Shown here in pieces: positions 1-11,087 of a DNA stretch of 64,000 bases. The DNA lies in NCBI RefSeq assembly GCF_003265705.1, contig NW_020312827.1:21395270-21459269 (forward strand). The letters run 5' to 3'. The notes beneath the pieces were generated by a model. The model was not told the DNA's origin and made no database searches. It saw nothing but the letters and a program-made list of their open reading frames with translations. Within the stretch, counting starts at the first letter, position 1; every line of letters starts with the position of its first letter. The position numbers and the translations under genes were made by a program. Source of the stretch: Callorhinus ursinus. Taxonomy: Eukaryota; Chordata; Mammalia; Carnivora; Otariidae.

Positions 1-176
1 CAGTCCCATATAGCCATTAACCATTTGACTTTTTCCAATATTATCTTACTTGACATTGAATAGGGTACAGTTTCTATACACCTATTTGATTTTCCAGCAA
101 TATTTGGTTAGTGACTGTTTATGCCCCCTGGGAAAATATCTCAGGATCTCTGTTGACCAGGGATGGTTTTTCTCAG

Positions 177-393
177 CTCATTATTTCTTAACTTTGGCAC
201 GACTGACATTTGGACTAGATATTTCTTTGTTGTAGGTGCTGTCTTATGTATTTTAGAATGGTTAATAGCGTCCCTGGCCTCTACCCTCTAATGTCGTCCC
301 CTCACTGAGTTGTATCAGTAAAAAAAGTCTCCAGACATTGCTAAATGTCCCCTGGGGGGCTAAATCACTCCTGGCTGAGAATTACTATTCTAG
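177..393 (-). mobile_element. MER20-like hAT DNA transposon
   Basis: Read on the minus strand, this matches the non-autonomous hAT-Charlie element MER20 end to end. Its diagnostic core 'cagacattgctaaatgtccc' is at about 331-350, and the outer end 'ctggctgagaattactattctag' is at 371-393. Length (about 217 bases) fits the family. Divergence is moderate, as expected for a eutherian-wide element. It has no coding capacity. Confidence 0.85.
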
Positions 394-414
394 CTCCATT
401 ATTTGCATGGTTAG

Positions 415-680
415 TAATAATAGCTAGCATTTATAAAGCACTTACTAAGTGCCATCACTGTACTAATCACTTTACTTGTATTAATGAATTTAAATCTTAC
501 AAAATCTCACCAGGTAAGTGCTATTATTATTATTATTCCTATTTTACAGATAAGGAAACTGAGGCCCAGAATTATTGAGCAAATAAAGTAAGATATACAA
601 CTTTTTAAGAGTAGAGCCAGGATTTAAACCGGCAGTTAGGATTTAGAATTTATACCCTTAGCCATGGTGGTGTAGCTGCT
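415..680 (-). mobile_element. MIR SINE
   Basis: Minus-strand MIR. The tail-side motif 'tagcatttataaagcactta' is followed by the core 'ttttacagataaggaaactg' at about 543-562. The tRNA-derived head ('gagccaggatttaaacc') is near 613-630. Nearly full length and old. Confidence 0.85.
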
Positions 681-831
681 GTCCGGTGATCATTTAAGAA
701 TATATTGCCATAGACTTGAAAAACATCTTCCTTTGCAACTATTTAAAGGTTATAAATAAACTATGACAATGGATGAAAAGAGGACCATCCCTTCCTTTCA
801 AGGGAGGATGAAAGAATGGTTCTTGGGAAGG

Positions 832-1068
832 ACCGTTTATTGAGGTCCTACTAGGAGTGGGGACTCATGTTGAGACTTTTATTTAAGTTATCTTCATTGC
901 ATCCTCACAGTAGACCAATGGAATTGATATTGTTATATTCATTGTTATATGGAAGAACCTGGCTCCAAACAACTAACTTTACCCAAGGTAAGAGCCAGTA
1001 TAATAACTGGCAGACCAGTTATTATATAGTTATAATCTGACCCAGTGCTTTCTGACTTCTAAGTCCAT
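832..1068 (-). mobile_element. MIR SINE, diverged
   Basis: Diverged minus-strand MIR. 'tttattgaggtcctacta', 'atcctcacagtaga' and 'acccaaggtaagagccag' occur in the MIR order, but the core around 940-960 is poorly conserved. Confidence 0.65.
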
Positions 1069-1257
1069 GTTTTCTGTTTTACTCTTATACTTTCCTTGGG
1101 TTTAAAGAGATGGAAGGAGGGGCATTTTTAGATTCTCCATATGTGTCTTCTGTTCTGAACATCCTTTCATGTACAAATTCCAAATTACTTAGAGCTGATA
1201 CTTGGAGATTTTGAGCTCTCACTTACCCTTCCCCAAAGTCTAGTAAAATGTGCACGC

Positions 1258-1450
1258 ACAGGCCGGTGAGCATGGGCGTCCATAGAGCTGGTTTGAATCC
1301 TGGCTGGGCTACTTCACTGCTATCTAAACCTGGGCAAATCACAAAACAACTAAGAGCTCCACCTTCCTTATTGATAAACATGGGGTTAATAAGAATAATA
1401 CCCACTCTGCAGGGTAAATATTAGAAATAGTGTATGGAAATATACAGTGA
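1258..1450 (+). mobile_element. MIR SINE
   Basis: Plus-strand MIR. The tRNA-like head contains the B-box relative 'ggtttgaatcctggct' at 1290-1305. It is followed by 'acctgggcaaatcac' and a degraded core ending in 'aataatacccac'. Part of the 3' end is missing. Confidence 0.75.
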
Positions 1451-2740
1451 TTAGTTGGTGCAACTTTGTTCATTAAGATTGCAAGCTATGTATTTTGCCA
1501 CTTTTCTTTTTGCTATCTTCCTTTCAAAGCACTGGCAATGTTTCCACCCCAATTTCCCCTACGCCCTTTAAGGGTATCTGGAAACATGCCATTTAGAAAT
1601 TCATTCAGACTCATTTTTGATTAAAGTGAAGATATCTGGGGAATAGACAGAAGTCTGTGTTAGCTAAACACACTTCTGAAGACTGGTTTGAGCACCTGGA
1701 GAGGGGAGGTGAAGACAGACAATGATTTCACAAGATATTTTTCAGACAGACCACGTGAAAAAGATTATTGTGAAAGATAGCGTACCCTGATTGGTATCCA
1801 CAGAGAGCGATAATGAATGTTAAGAGGGTAATGAAAAATTTATTTTATCTAAAGGCCTGACTTGTGAGTTACATAGGTGGGACTTAACCTAAAACTTAAG
1901 TTTTTAACTGGATATATGAGTGCACACACATATGTGTAATTAGTGTGCAGGGTGTGAAGAAATTATGAGAAGTACTGAGTAATGAAATTCTCTAGGACAA
2001 TATTGTGAACATTACAACTCAGATATGGGGGGCAATATTAAAGCTCTTGGTCCTTCCAAGTTAAGCCAAACAAACAAAAAGTCCCTACAGTTCATAGGAA
2101 TATGTATCACGTGTACTCAGCCCAGTGAATTGAAACCTTGCAAGGTGACCAGTTACTCAAGGGAGACGTTGTTAAAAAAAAGTTGGTGGAAAAGAAGGTG
2201 TTCATATCTAGTTGCCTTACTAAGAATGTGGGTCACAGTTTAAAGAGATTCCAAAGGTAATGTGATAATATGGAATGTCTACTCAAGGGCAACCAGTGGA
2301 AATGTTCTGAATCAAAAATAACTCAACATTTGAGAATTCTGAGAGGACATTCAGTACATCTCCATCCCAGAGAAATTGGGAAGAAGGGGTACATTAGTCC
2401 ATTTCAAGACCTCAAAAGATTAAACTTAGGTTAAACTTATTGTTGAAAATGTTAAATCTCATTACTAACTGAATGTCACTGGAATAAAAGACTGTAGGGA
2501 AAACTGACATTTATCTATTTGGCAGAAATAAGTTAAATTCAATTGAACATGATTTAAAAAGATGTTTTTCCAGTCTCTGTGTAGACCAGGACTGTAAAAT
2601 TCAAGTTACATGTAGGTAATCATGTTATCACATTCTGGTTATCAAAACCTGCATGGTGAAATTCAAAAATGGTATATTGGATATTTGCCATTTCAGCAAA
2701 TATCATTGAAATAGCAAAGTCTATGCATAGCTGAATGATT
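1451..2740. other. unrecognised non-coding sequence
   Basis: AT-rich sequence with no repeat family, gene or RNA that I recognise. Open frames are under 75 codons and resemble nothing. It may hold repeats too diverged to see by eye. Confidence 0.5.
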
Positions 2741-2914
2741 TTTTTTTTTCTTTTAGAGAGAGTGGGGGTCGGGGAACAGAGAGAGAGAATCTTAAGCAGG
2801 CTTCATGGTCAGTTTGGAGCCCAACGTGTCACTCAATCTCACGACCCTGAAATCATGACTTGAGCTGAAATCAAGAGTCAGATGCTTAACCAGCTGAGCC
2901 ACCCAGGTGCCCTG
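2741..2914 (-). mobile_element. SINEC (older subfamily) with 12-base TSD
   Basis: Carnivore tRNA-derived SINE on the minus strand. The A-tail reads as a T-run just after 2740, and the tRNA-like head 'gccacccaggtgccc' ends near 2912. Perfect target-site duplications 'agctgaatgatt' lie at 2729-2740 and 2915-2926. The body ('gacttgagctgaaatcaagagtc') marks the older 'ctcttgatttcagctc' type. Confidence 0.93.
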
Positions 2915-3680
2915 AGCTGAATGATTCTTAAGCTTCTCTTTTGCTTTCACTCAGTAATGAGTATAATAATATTTCACCCCAGGAAAGTAACTTGGAAACT
3001 CCCTTGTCTTATTATGGCAGAATTTGACCTGAACATTCATTTGTGCAATCAATAAATGAAGAAGAAATGACAAACAAAATTATTCCAGTTATTGTTCCTT
3101 GAAAATCACATATGTTTTCTCTGTAAGATGGTATGGGAAGCTAGGAATAAAAGAATTTTTTCTTTTTTTTCCAGCAAACAACCATAGCTTCACCTGTGTC
3201 AGAAGAAATGTTATAAAGAAGAAAAAAGGGGGGAAACCAGATTAAGAAGGGAAATATTGTGAACCTGGGTAGGAAGATGTCAAATAGGAAGGCAATAATA
3301 AGCTCATAATTTTTGGAGGTGTTTGATTTGGAAGACAAGGTAGGGGTTCAAATGTAGAGCCTGGGTTTTCTTTCTGGCAGTGATACACTAGTCATGCAGG
3401 CCATCCTTCTAAAACAGAGCCACATTATGGTTTGTCACCTGTGGATGAAGAGAGTAGATAACCTCCCTTAGCCTTTTAGAAGAGCCAAGACAAACCATGC
3501 AAGGGAGAGACAAGTCTCCAGGAAAAAGAGTTAGAAGAAGCTACCTCCCACTAACTGTCACTTTGGGTCACTGGAAATACACATACACGCCCAGGACATG
3601 CGTAGATGCTTTGGGGGAAGTTGGAGACATTAACCCTGCATGTTGCTGAGCGGAGAACATTTCAAAGGCAAGGAGCAGTG
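2915..3680. other. unrecognised non-coding sequence
   Basis: No repeat or gene recognised. The minus-strand open frame around 3141-3338 is low complexity and hydrophobic with no family resemblance. Confidence 0.45.
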
Positions 3681-3689
3681 AGAGAACCA

Positions 3690-3750
3690 GAAGCCAATCA
3701 GAGTGAAGAGGATGTTGGAATTGGAACAGAGAGGGGGGATGCCTATAAAG
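3690..3750 (+). promoter_or_regulatory. candidate RNA polymerase II promoter (CCAAT + TATA)
   Basis: A CCAAT box ('agccaatcag', 3692-3701) lies about 50 bases upstream of a TATA box ('ctataaag', 3743-3750) in sequence that is not a recognisable repeat. A TATA box here predicts a start near 3772-3780. The order and spacing fit a classical core promoter, and a splice donor follows at 3838. Each motif alone is common by chance, so this stays a candidate. No downstream exon was identified. Confidence 0.3.
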
Positions 3751-3774
3751 ACTAAAGGTTTGGGACTGTCTCTA

Positions 3775-3837
3775 TTCTAGCTGACTTCTGCCAATCTAGG
3801 CAGGTATTTACAACTCCAAGAGGACGAGAGGGTTCAG
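3775..3837 (+). other. candidate non-coding first exon ending at a consensus splice donor
   Basis: From the start predicted by the TATA box, about 63 bases run to a consensus donor, cag|gtgagt, with the junction between 3837 and 3838. No ATG-initiated frame lies in it, so it would be a 5' UTR exon. The gene it would belong to is not visible in the window. This is inference from motif order only. Confidence 0.22.
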
Positions 3838-4190
3838 GTGAGTCCCGAATCAATTAGACTATGTTTACTTGCATACATTTTGTCCCTTTGCAGTTGTTTC
3901 ATGAGACGGATTAAATTCTAATCACAAGGACCAGCATTCCCAATGTATTTTACTTGTTTATTTTGCACCTGCTTAAGGATTCTGTCATTGACATGTGAGC
4001 TCACAAATGCACATTCAAGAAATGAGTAGAATATGTGGCTGTCACTGCTTCCTCTCGTTCTCTCTGCATGGAGAGAGGCTGGGATGACACTCAGGCCTCC
4101 ATTTGTAAAACGAGGCCCATGCTCCCTGTGGCCTCTTTGGCAAGTACACCGTGATACTAAATGAGACACTGCTTTTGGAGGTCTCCTTTA

Positions 4191-4409
4191 TTTATTTTTT
4201 TTAAAGATTTTATTTATTCATTTGAGACACAGAGTTAGAGAGAGAGAGAGAGCATGAGCAGGGAGAGAGGCAGAGGGAGAGGGAGAAGCAGAGCTTCTCC
4301 TGAGCTTCTGCTGAGCTGGGAGCCTGATGTGGGGCTTGATCCCAGGACCCTGGGATCATGACCTGAGCCGAAGGCAGACACTTAACCACCTGAGCCACCC
4401 AGGCGCCCC
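4191..4409 (-). mobile_element. SINEC (younger subfamily) with perfect 15-base TSD
   Basis: Minus-strand carnivore SINE with intact tail 'aaagattttatttattcatt', a GA-rich stretch (the CT-rich region of the sense strand), body 'gggatcatgacctgagccga', and head ending in 'gccacccaggcgcccc'. Target duplications 'tggaggtctccttta' at 4176-4190 and 4410-4424 are identical, so insertion was comparatively recent. The open frame across it on the minus strand is only the SINE read through. Confidence 0.95.
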
Positions 4410-4424
4410 TGGAGGTCTCCTTTA

Positions 4425-5749
4425 GAAGAAAGGCACATTATGGTTCTAAGGTGGCAAGCTTTGAATATATTGCTGCAGAATTTTTCCTTAGAAACTGTTT
4501 GTTGTTTTTTTTTTGTATCAGAAAATAGAAATATTAGTCTGGAGAAGAAACTCCAATTTCTGAAGACGTATGTCTTAGTTGTGAGCATTGTTTAATGCCT
4601 GGAGATGCTCCTGGAGTGATTGCTTTGGCTAAGTAATGAGGCAAACTAACCACAGCAGTAGAATAAAGTACAGAATGGTAGGCAATAATCAGCTCTTGCT
4701 CTCTCTTTTCTTGCCTCCTGTGCAGAGATTTCGAACCCATTTTATACATTATCATTTTTTTAAAGTCTGGGAGTGTGGGGGGTAGGTAACATCACGTAAC
4801 CATTTTTTGGCTGGTCCTAATTAATCTAGTGATTAATCTGTCAGTTTCAGTTTGAGGTAGATGACCATCAATGCTAATCTGTCCAATAAAAATACAGTAT
4901 AATATATTTGTTTTTCACACTGAAGACTGAGACCTTAAAATTCAATGCTTTACTCTTGGTTGTTTTAAAATAAAGATCAAAGGGTATTAATGGGATGGTT
5001 TCAAAATAGAATGGCATTGTCTGAGCTCACAAATCAAAGGTGTTTGTATTACCCTCCACCTCACAATGAAATTCCTTCCTAATTTATTGATATTTATTTA
5101 AAAAGGAATGTAGCTCACTTAAAATTATTTTAGAAGAGGAGGTTATTGGGTCCTCAACAATTATCATGTGGTGTGGGACTGGGTAAGGGAGAATAGCAAT
5201 TCTCAGGATTGTCATTTTTTCCCCTTGATCTTAGATGATCACGAAGAGAAAAGTTCAAAAGACTGTTACAGTAATAGTCCTACCAACCTCAGGGTACAAG
5301 CCTAATGTGTGCCTTGTATTCACTATGGGGACTTGACACTTCCCAGATGTTACTTCCTGAAAACTCTGGCAGAGGTGACCTATTAACTTTATCACCCAGA
5401 GAGGGGAGACTTTGGGATAGGATATGGGTGAAACTTTTTGATTAGATATAGTTCATTGCTAAGATTCTAACTTTCATTTGGGGTGGGGGAATTCACAGGT
5501 GTCAATAAATTATTGGTAACCTGTTGTTATTACAACAAAACTCCCCTTGTCTGCTTTGCTGTCAACCATCAATGAAGAGCAAAGGGGCTCCACTAAAACA
5601 TACTTCTTAAATGTCATCTACATGGACTTTGTCTTTTTTTAAATTTCTTCATTGCACCTTGGCATTGTGTGTTAATCTATAACTGCCTTGACTCATTTTA
5701 GAAGCAGCCAGGACATGAATCCTAAATAGTAAAAGTTTTTAATTTAGTA
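4425..5749. other. unrecognised non-coding sequence
   Basis: AT-rich DNA without a recognisable repeat, apart from a short T-run near 4505-4515. Minus-strand frames at 4382-4755 are short and partly overlap the SINEC. No protein similarity is evident. Confidence 0.45.
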
Positions 5750-5912
5750 AATATATGTGTGTATGTATCTTTATGTATATATATACATGTATACATCTGT
5801 ATATATGTGTTCATATATACATAGGAACAAATATATTTATAGGTGGCTTTCTACCATTGATGATGTTAGTTTTTCTTACATACACATACACACATATATT
5901 CACACACATACT
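5750..5912. repeat. degenerate TA/TG microsatellite pair
   Basis: Imperfect alternating TA/TG runs occupy 5750-5824, and a CA/TA run lies at 5879-5912, separated by non-repetitive sequence. The open frames rich in Y, I, C and H here are translations of the microsatellite. Confidence 0.8.
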
Positions 5913-5954
5913 ATTGCATATTTGTATAAAGCTTTTTATTTTCCAAAATACTTC

Positions 5955-6096
5955 TTATAGATGATCCTATTCTGAACTTCATAATCACCCTGCACAAAGG
6001 TTAAATGACCTGCCCGAATTCACACTTCCTAAGTGGGAAAGCCAAGCCTAGCCATGAAGTTTCCTGATTCCTAGCCAAGAGTTCTTTCCACTACAA
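5955..6096 (-). mobile_element. MIR fragment
   Basis: Minus-strand MIR fragment. 'aaaggttaaatgacctgccc' (about 5996-6015) matches the stretch after the MIR core, followed by 'tcacacttcctaagtggg' and a degraded head. The tail half is missing. Confidence 0.7.
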
Positions 6097-7029
6097 CAGT
6101 TGTCACTGGTTACTTGAGGTGAGGGGAAGAAACTGATTTGACTTTTTTGAAGTTGAGAATTATTGAAAGTGACTGAAATATCAGTAGTGCAATTGTTTTC
6201 CAAATCAGTTGATCCAAGACAATCCTATGTGTGATTGGGTTAGGTTGTGTAGGTGGCCATATATGTTAACTGTGATATGTTCTGTCCATATTATGCTAAT
6301 TTCACAATCACCTGATGCTCTAATTCTTTTCTTACCTTTTTCATTGACTTTATTTTTGATAACTAAGCCATCACATAGCTATTCATTACACTAGTAATAA
6401 AAATACTGATGCAAATACCCTATGCTGAAGGTATGCAAAACTAGTATCTTGAATCATATTTTACCTCATTTGCCACAAGAATGGCAAAACAATATAATAG
6501 AATTCTACTTCCAATACTGACTGCCCATTAGGAAAAAAAAAAAAGAAATGTCTTAATGGAAATCGGTGGTTATGGTATACAAAATGACACTATTATTTCA
6601 AGGTTAAAACTCAGTGAATCATTTTTTTTTTAGACATTCTCTTTTGAGACCCCCCAGTTTTTTATCTAATTTGCGGTTAAGTCTAATTGAAAGGTCTTTA
6701 GTTTATTCAAATACTGCTCACTGGCAGAAGATGGTAAAAGAAATGGAAAAATGTCACTTCATTGCAAACAACAGCATAATCATAATCAAAACAGACTAAG
6801 TTGACAATTAAGCATTCTCAATTAGAACTCAAAATACTGTTATTAAATAAGGAGCCATAGGAAGCCCTTGGTAATAACCTTGGTGTGGTAATGAATATTC
6901 AGAGTTCAGCCTGACACATCAGACCTTTGTCTTTAAAAATCTGTTTGTCCCATAAAGTCCTAGAGGCAATTTTCACAACTGAAATCATTTTTTTCTTGAA
7001 AAATAAGTAAAACCCTGCAATACACAGGG
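6097..7029. other. unrecognised non-coding sequence
   Basis: AT-rich. It contains an A-run at about 6532-6544 and a short T-run near 6622. No repeat family or gene recognised. Confidence 0.45.
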
Positions 7030-7545
7030 TAGAGATTGAGATGCTATAATAACAACGACAAGAAAACACCCCAAATGTAGTGGCTTACATAGATAGAAAT
7101 GTATTTCTCACATTACAGTCCTGCTGGTCCAGGTGGTGAAGTAGATTGACTCCTCTAGGTCATTAAAGGACGCAAGTTCCTTCCTTTCTGCTGCATTACC
7201 ATTCCCTGATGTCATGCTCTTCAGTGTTACCAAACCTGGGTCTCTACCACATCTATGCTATGGCATACAGAAGAAGGGACAGGGGAGAGTACAGGACAAG
7301 TGTTTAAGGAGATGACCCAGAAATGAAAGATATCAATTTCACTCCTCTTCCATTGCCCGGAAATTTAGCACATGAACTTATCTAGCTTCTAGAGATGCTG
7401 GGAAATGTAGTCCATAACTGGGAGGCCATGTTTCTAAAAATGGGATGGAGGAAGAAGGTCAGAGGTTGGAGAGGTGAGTTCCTCTATTAGAAGAAAGTGG
7501 AGAAGGTATATTGGGGATCATCTAGCATTATCTGTCACAGCCACA
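7030..7545 (-). mobile_element. old LTR-like repeat, family not named
   Basis: The order of motifs 'gtagtggcttacata', 'atttctcacattacagtcc', 'gctgggaaatgtagtc' and 'agcattatctgtcaca' is that of a common ancient mammalian LTR read antisense. The AATAAA-side of the LTR corresponds to about 7100. It is probably of the ERVL/MaLR group. Heavily diverged, with no internal retroviral genes. Confidence 0.5.
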
Positions 7546-8014
7546 ATATACAAAGTGAAATGCATTTATCCAAGCAAGAACAGAATCCAAACAAATCATC
7601 AAAGGCATTCAAACAAATAAAAACTGAAGTAATGCTGGTCAAACTTGGGTTATTTAAAAAATAATAGGTTTCTCAGTATCAGTTCTATGGAGCAAAAGTT
7701 ATGCAGGTCATCTACACTCTGCACGAAGATTTAGCTGTTTTTCTTTTAATGAGAAGATATGAAGGTAGTTTCTAATTTTTATAAAACACAAATAGAAAGG
7801 TGTGACATTTTTTGACACTGAAAAATAAACTTTTCTAAGCAAGTTAACTTTTCAAACAATGGTATCTTACAAGTTTAAATTCTGATGTGGAACAGACTCA
7901 ATGTTCTCTTTTGTGAGTATGTGTCTAAGCATGTATGTAATATTTAGTAAACTGAGGTCATTTTCTACCTCCTTAAACAAGATGTACTGACCACAGTTGA
8001 GCTAATTTATATTT
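7546..8014. other. unrecognised non-coding sequence
   Basis: AT-rich, nothing recognised. Confidence 0.45.
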
Positions 8015-8228
8015 TTATTCAATGCACGTTTATTCAGCACTAATTATGTGCCAGTGACTACTAGCTCAGACTCTGCATAGGGTTTCCAATTCAATCTTCC
8101 CAACTAGCCAGTGAGATAGGATAAATTTTCCCTATTTCACATGTAAGGAAACCAAATGTAAAGGAGGTTAGGTAACATGCTCAAGGTCACACAACAAAGC
8201 CTAGTTTTCAACCCTAGTCTCTGCTATT
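8015..8228 (-). mobile_element. MIR SINE
   Basis: Minus-strand MIR with 'ttattcagcactaattatgtgcc' split motif at the tail side, the core 'cacatgtaaggaaacc' and 'gctcaaggtcacacaac' at about 8180-8196. Confidence 0.8.
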
Positions 8229-8239
8229 TATTGTTTCTT

Positions 8240-8475
8240 AATTTGACAAATATTTATCAAGCAACTTCTCTGTCCAGGCAGTAAGCTAGATGTTTTCATG
8301 TGTTTTACTCCTGTTTATAACCTCTTGACAATCCCATGAAGTAGATAGTATTTTTCAGTTTTGTAGATGACACAGCTGTGGCTCAGGAAAATAAATTACC
8401 TTACCTGAATTGCAGAACAATGAGCACACCAGGCAGGATTGAAATCTGCAGTAGTGGCCTTTCTACTCAGAATTT
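8240..8475 (-). mobile_element. MIR SINE
   Basis: A second minus-strand MIR directly behind the previous one. It reads 'gacaatcccatgaagtagat', then a core variant 'tttgtagatgacacagctgt', then head remnants 'ggcaggattgaaatctgc'. It is a separate insertion and not a duplicate, because the two copies differ throughout. Confidence 0.75.
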
Positions 8476-8682
8476 GCCTTTTCTCCTATTTTATGACATC
8501 ACTGCTCCCACTGGGCTCCCAACTTAGACACAACGCAAACTTGGTTTACCTCCCTCTCTGTATTTCCCATCCACTGACTTGGCATATCCTGTAAACCCTG
8601 TTGCACACATATCTTCAAACCACCCTCCAGCCTCGCTGGGCCTTTATCATTTTGGGACTGGAACTGTTTCCAACCAGCCTTT

Positions 8683-8873
8683 TTTTTTTTTTTTTTATAA
8701 GAGAGGTAGAAAGGGGGAGGGGCAGAGAAAGAGGGAGAGAGAGAATCTTAAGCAGACTGCATGCCCAGCATGGAGCCCGAAGTGAGACTTGATCTCACGG
8801 CCCTGAGACCATGACCTGAGCAGAAATCAAGAGTTGGACGCTTAACCCACTGAGCCACCAAGGCAACCTTCCT
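8683..8873 (-). mobile_element. SINEC (older subfamily) with 11-base TSD
   Basis: Minus-strand carnivore SINE with a long T-run (A-tail), a GA-rich stretch and body 'cctgagcagaaatcaagag'. The head 'gagccaccaaggcaacc' has several substitutions. Target duplications 'aaccagccttt' lie at 8672-8682 and 8874-8884. The first base of the tail is ambiguous because the duplication ends in T. Confidence 0.92.
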
Positions 8874-8899
8874 AACCAGCCTTTCTACAAGCCATCCTT

Positions 8900-9455
8900 A
8901 CATATACCAGTCTCCACATTGTCATGGGGTGGTCACTTCCAAATAAATCAAAGCACCCAATGACAATTCTTCCATTCTTAAAATGTTCCATTTGTTCTTT
9001 GATCTCCATAGAATAATATCTGGGTTCATTACTTTGGCATACAAAGCTCTCAATTCAGCTGCGGCCTCATCTCTCATCACTCAGCTCCCACCCAACCTCA
9101 ATTCTATCCATACTTAATGCTTTGCTAATCTCCAAACCCATCTGCTTTTTCATGCCTCTGTACTTTAGTACATGATGTTCTTATGACCTAGAATAGCCTT
9201 TCCCACTTTTTTCTGCCCGCAAAACCTTTGCACTTTAAGGATCCTATTATAACATAAGATTATATTTACTTCCCCAAATAAAGTTGGTCACGCTTCTTTG
9301 TTTCCATAGTACTCTGGTGTATCTTAAGTGCTATCATAATTATGTGTAAACATGCCTGTCTCATCCAGACTACATTCTCCTTGACGGCCAGGACCATCTG
9401 GGCCTTGCACAATGCCTGGCACACAATAGCCATTCAGCAAACATTTAATTGGGAA
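8900..9455 (+). mobile_element. L2 LINE, 3' region
   Basis: Sense L2. It includes 'tttggcatacaaagctctc' (the end of ORF2, near 9032), then 'ctttgcacttt' near 9227, and the 3' end 'gcacaatgcctggcacacaat' split around 9408-9428. It is strongly diverged, with deletions and no coding frame left. Confidence 0.75.
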
Positions 9456-9689
9456 CAGTGGGTGAAAGACTCAGCTGCTACACATAGCGCAAAGACAGTT
9501 ATGATGCAGGGACCATGTAACAACAAAACAATCACGTGTTTATTGAACACTTACTCTAGAAAAGCTCTGTAGCTTGGTACTCTAATGGAATCAAGAAAGA
9601 AAGAACAAAATAATCCTTGCCCTTCACTCTTTGCCCTAGTTTAAAATTTAATTACATATCTAAGACTGATATTTTAGAAATTAGAGCAT

Positions 9690-9838
9690 TTGTGCCACCT
9701 CTTAATTATTACCATGTTGTTTCCATCAGACCATAAAGTCCTTGAAAATGGCTTCTGTTTTCATCATTGTATTCCTAGTGCCTGTCATTGTTCACATGGT
9801 AGGTGTTCAAAAAATCTTTGTTGAAAGATGAATGAATA
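9690..9838 (+). mobile_element. L2 LINE 3' end fragment
   Basis: Sense L2 3' terminus: 'cataaagtccttgaaaatgg', then 'tattcctagtgcctgtcatt', 'gtaggtgttcaaaaaat' and the terminal 'gatgaatgaata'. It is probably a separate insertion from the copy ending at 9455. Confidence 0.75.
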
Positions 9839-10317
9839 GTTTTCAAAAACAAGCAGAGCGACAATATTTAGAGTATGAAGGAAATAGCATGGGTGCTTTT
9901 GAAGATCAGATGGAGCTACAGGCACTGAAGAAAGACTTGGGTCAATCTAAGATAGAGGAAGGTTGAGGGAAAACGATTCCAAGGGTCAGGTCGGAAGATA
10001 ATTCTTAAAATCGTTAAAAACTTGAAATTCACAGGCATTCAAAATAATGACCGTGATTTTCATCTCACAAGAGTTTAGAAATTTCTGAAATTCACTAGTC
10101 ATCACTTTTGCAAAGGACTACCATGTAACGCAGAGATTCGTACGTTGAAGTTGTCCATCTTCTTCCAACAGAGGGTGACCTCTTTTTTTTTTAATTTTTT
10201 ATGAATACTTGCCCTATTTGCTGCTGCATGTTCCTTCTTGCAGTGGTTGGTCCCTGTTTCCATTCTTACTGGAGGCCCCCAGAGAATTGCCTACTAAATT
10301 GGAAATGATCTCTCTGA
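9839..10317. other. unrecognised non-coding sequence
   Basis: Nothing recognised beyond a short T-run near 10183-10192. Confidence 0.45.
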
Positions 10318-10420
10318 TCAATATAATTTTTTGCCTCCTACAAATGAGAAAACTGAATCCCAGAGAGGTGGTGTAAGTTGCCCAGCTAGTTGGTAGTAGA
10401 AATGGTACTAGACAATAGAC
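10318..10420 (-). mobile_element. MIR fragment
   Basis: The core 'caaatgagaaaactgaatcc' and 'agttgcccagctagt' in MIR order, minus strand. Only the central part is left. Confidence 0.65.
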
Positions 10421-11000
10421 ATGTCAAAGATGAGCAGTCTTTTTCCCTGCCCTGTGACACTCAGGCCAATCCTGGTTTCAAGCTGATCAAACCAGTGCAT
10501 AGAGTGGTAGGCATCACTTCGTCCGTCTCTGACAACCTGCTGGGTGTATCTTGTAGTTTCTCTACTACTATATAAATATTTTCTTTCTTTGTGGCCTTAA
10601 AAACTGTCTTTTTCAACATATTACCAAGTTCTCAGAGTCTCTCCCAGGCTATTCTTCTGTACCTTTTTGCACAGATTAGGAGATTATGTTACTCTTTGTG
10701 CTGTCTTTCTGCGTACCACTCGGTCATACCCTGCATTTTAGCCTTCCTGCTCTTGCAATAAAGAGTTGCTTCATTAGACTAAAGTCCTAGTAAGAACGGT
10801 GGTCTTTTCTTCCAGAATAAGCATCACACAATGGACTACATTTCTTGTTAATTTTCATACAAATTTATCTGGTAGAGAAAGGCATGCTTCAGGATGTTGA
10901 ACTATACCTTTATTTTTGGCACTTCCTTCAGAGCAGAATTTTATACTGTAGAATATCCGGGTGCCAAGGGTCAGTGTAAATACAATGAGGATGTTAGTCT
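10421..11000. other. unrecognised non-coding sequence
   Basis: No repeat or gene recognised. The 61-codon plus-strand frame at 10390-10575 overlaps the MIR fragment and has no familiar content. Confidence 0.4.
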
Positions 11001-11087
11001 TTCTTCCTCCTTTCCTTCTTCTCTTCTTGCCATTGTCCTTTCTCCCTTGTCTTTCTCTCTCTCTCTCTCTCTCTTTTTTTTTTTTTT
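11001..11087. repeat. polypyrimidine tract with (CT)n and T-run
   Basis: A nearly pure C/T stretch, ending in about ten CT units (11054-11073) followed by a T-run (11074-11087). Overlapping open frames in two directions are artefacts of it. Confidence 0.85.

Noticed and set aside
4210..4398. Recurring peptide 'LPSAQVMIPGSWD' (also at 27281-27514 and 31107-31424), which looks like a small gene family
   Set aside because: It is the translation of SINEC bodies (the 'ctcagctgaggtcatgatcccagg' part) and therefore recurs with the SINE, not as a gene.
5755..5964. Overlapping plus-strand frames rich in Cys, Tyr and Ile
   Set aside because: Translations of the TA/TG microsatellite in two frames.
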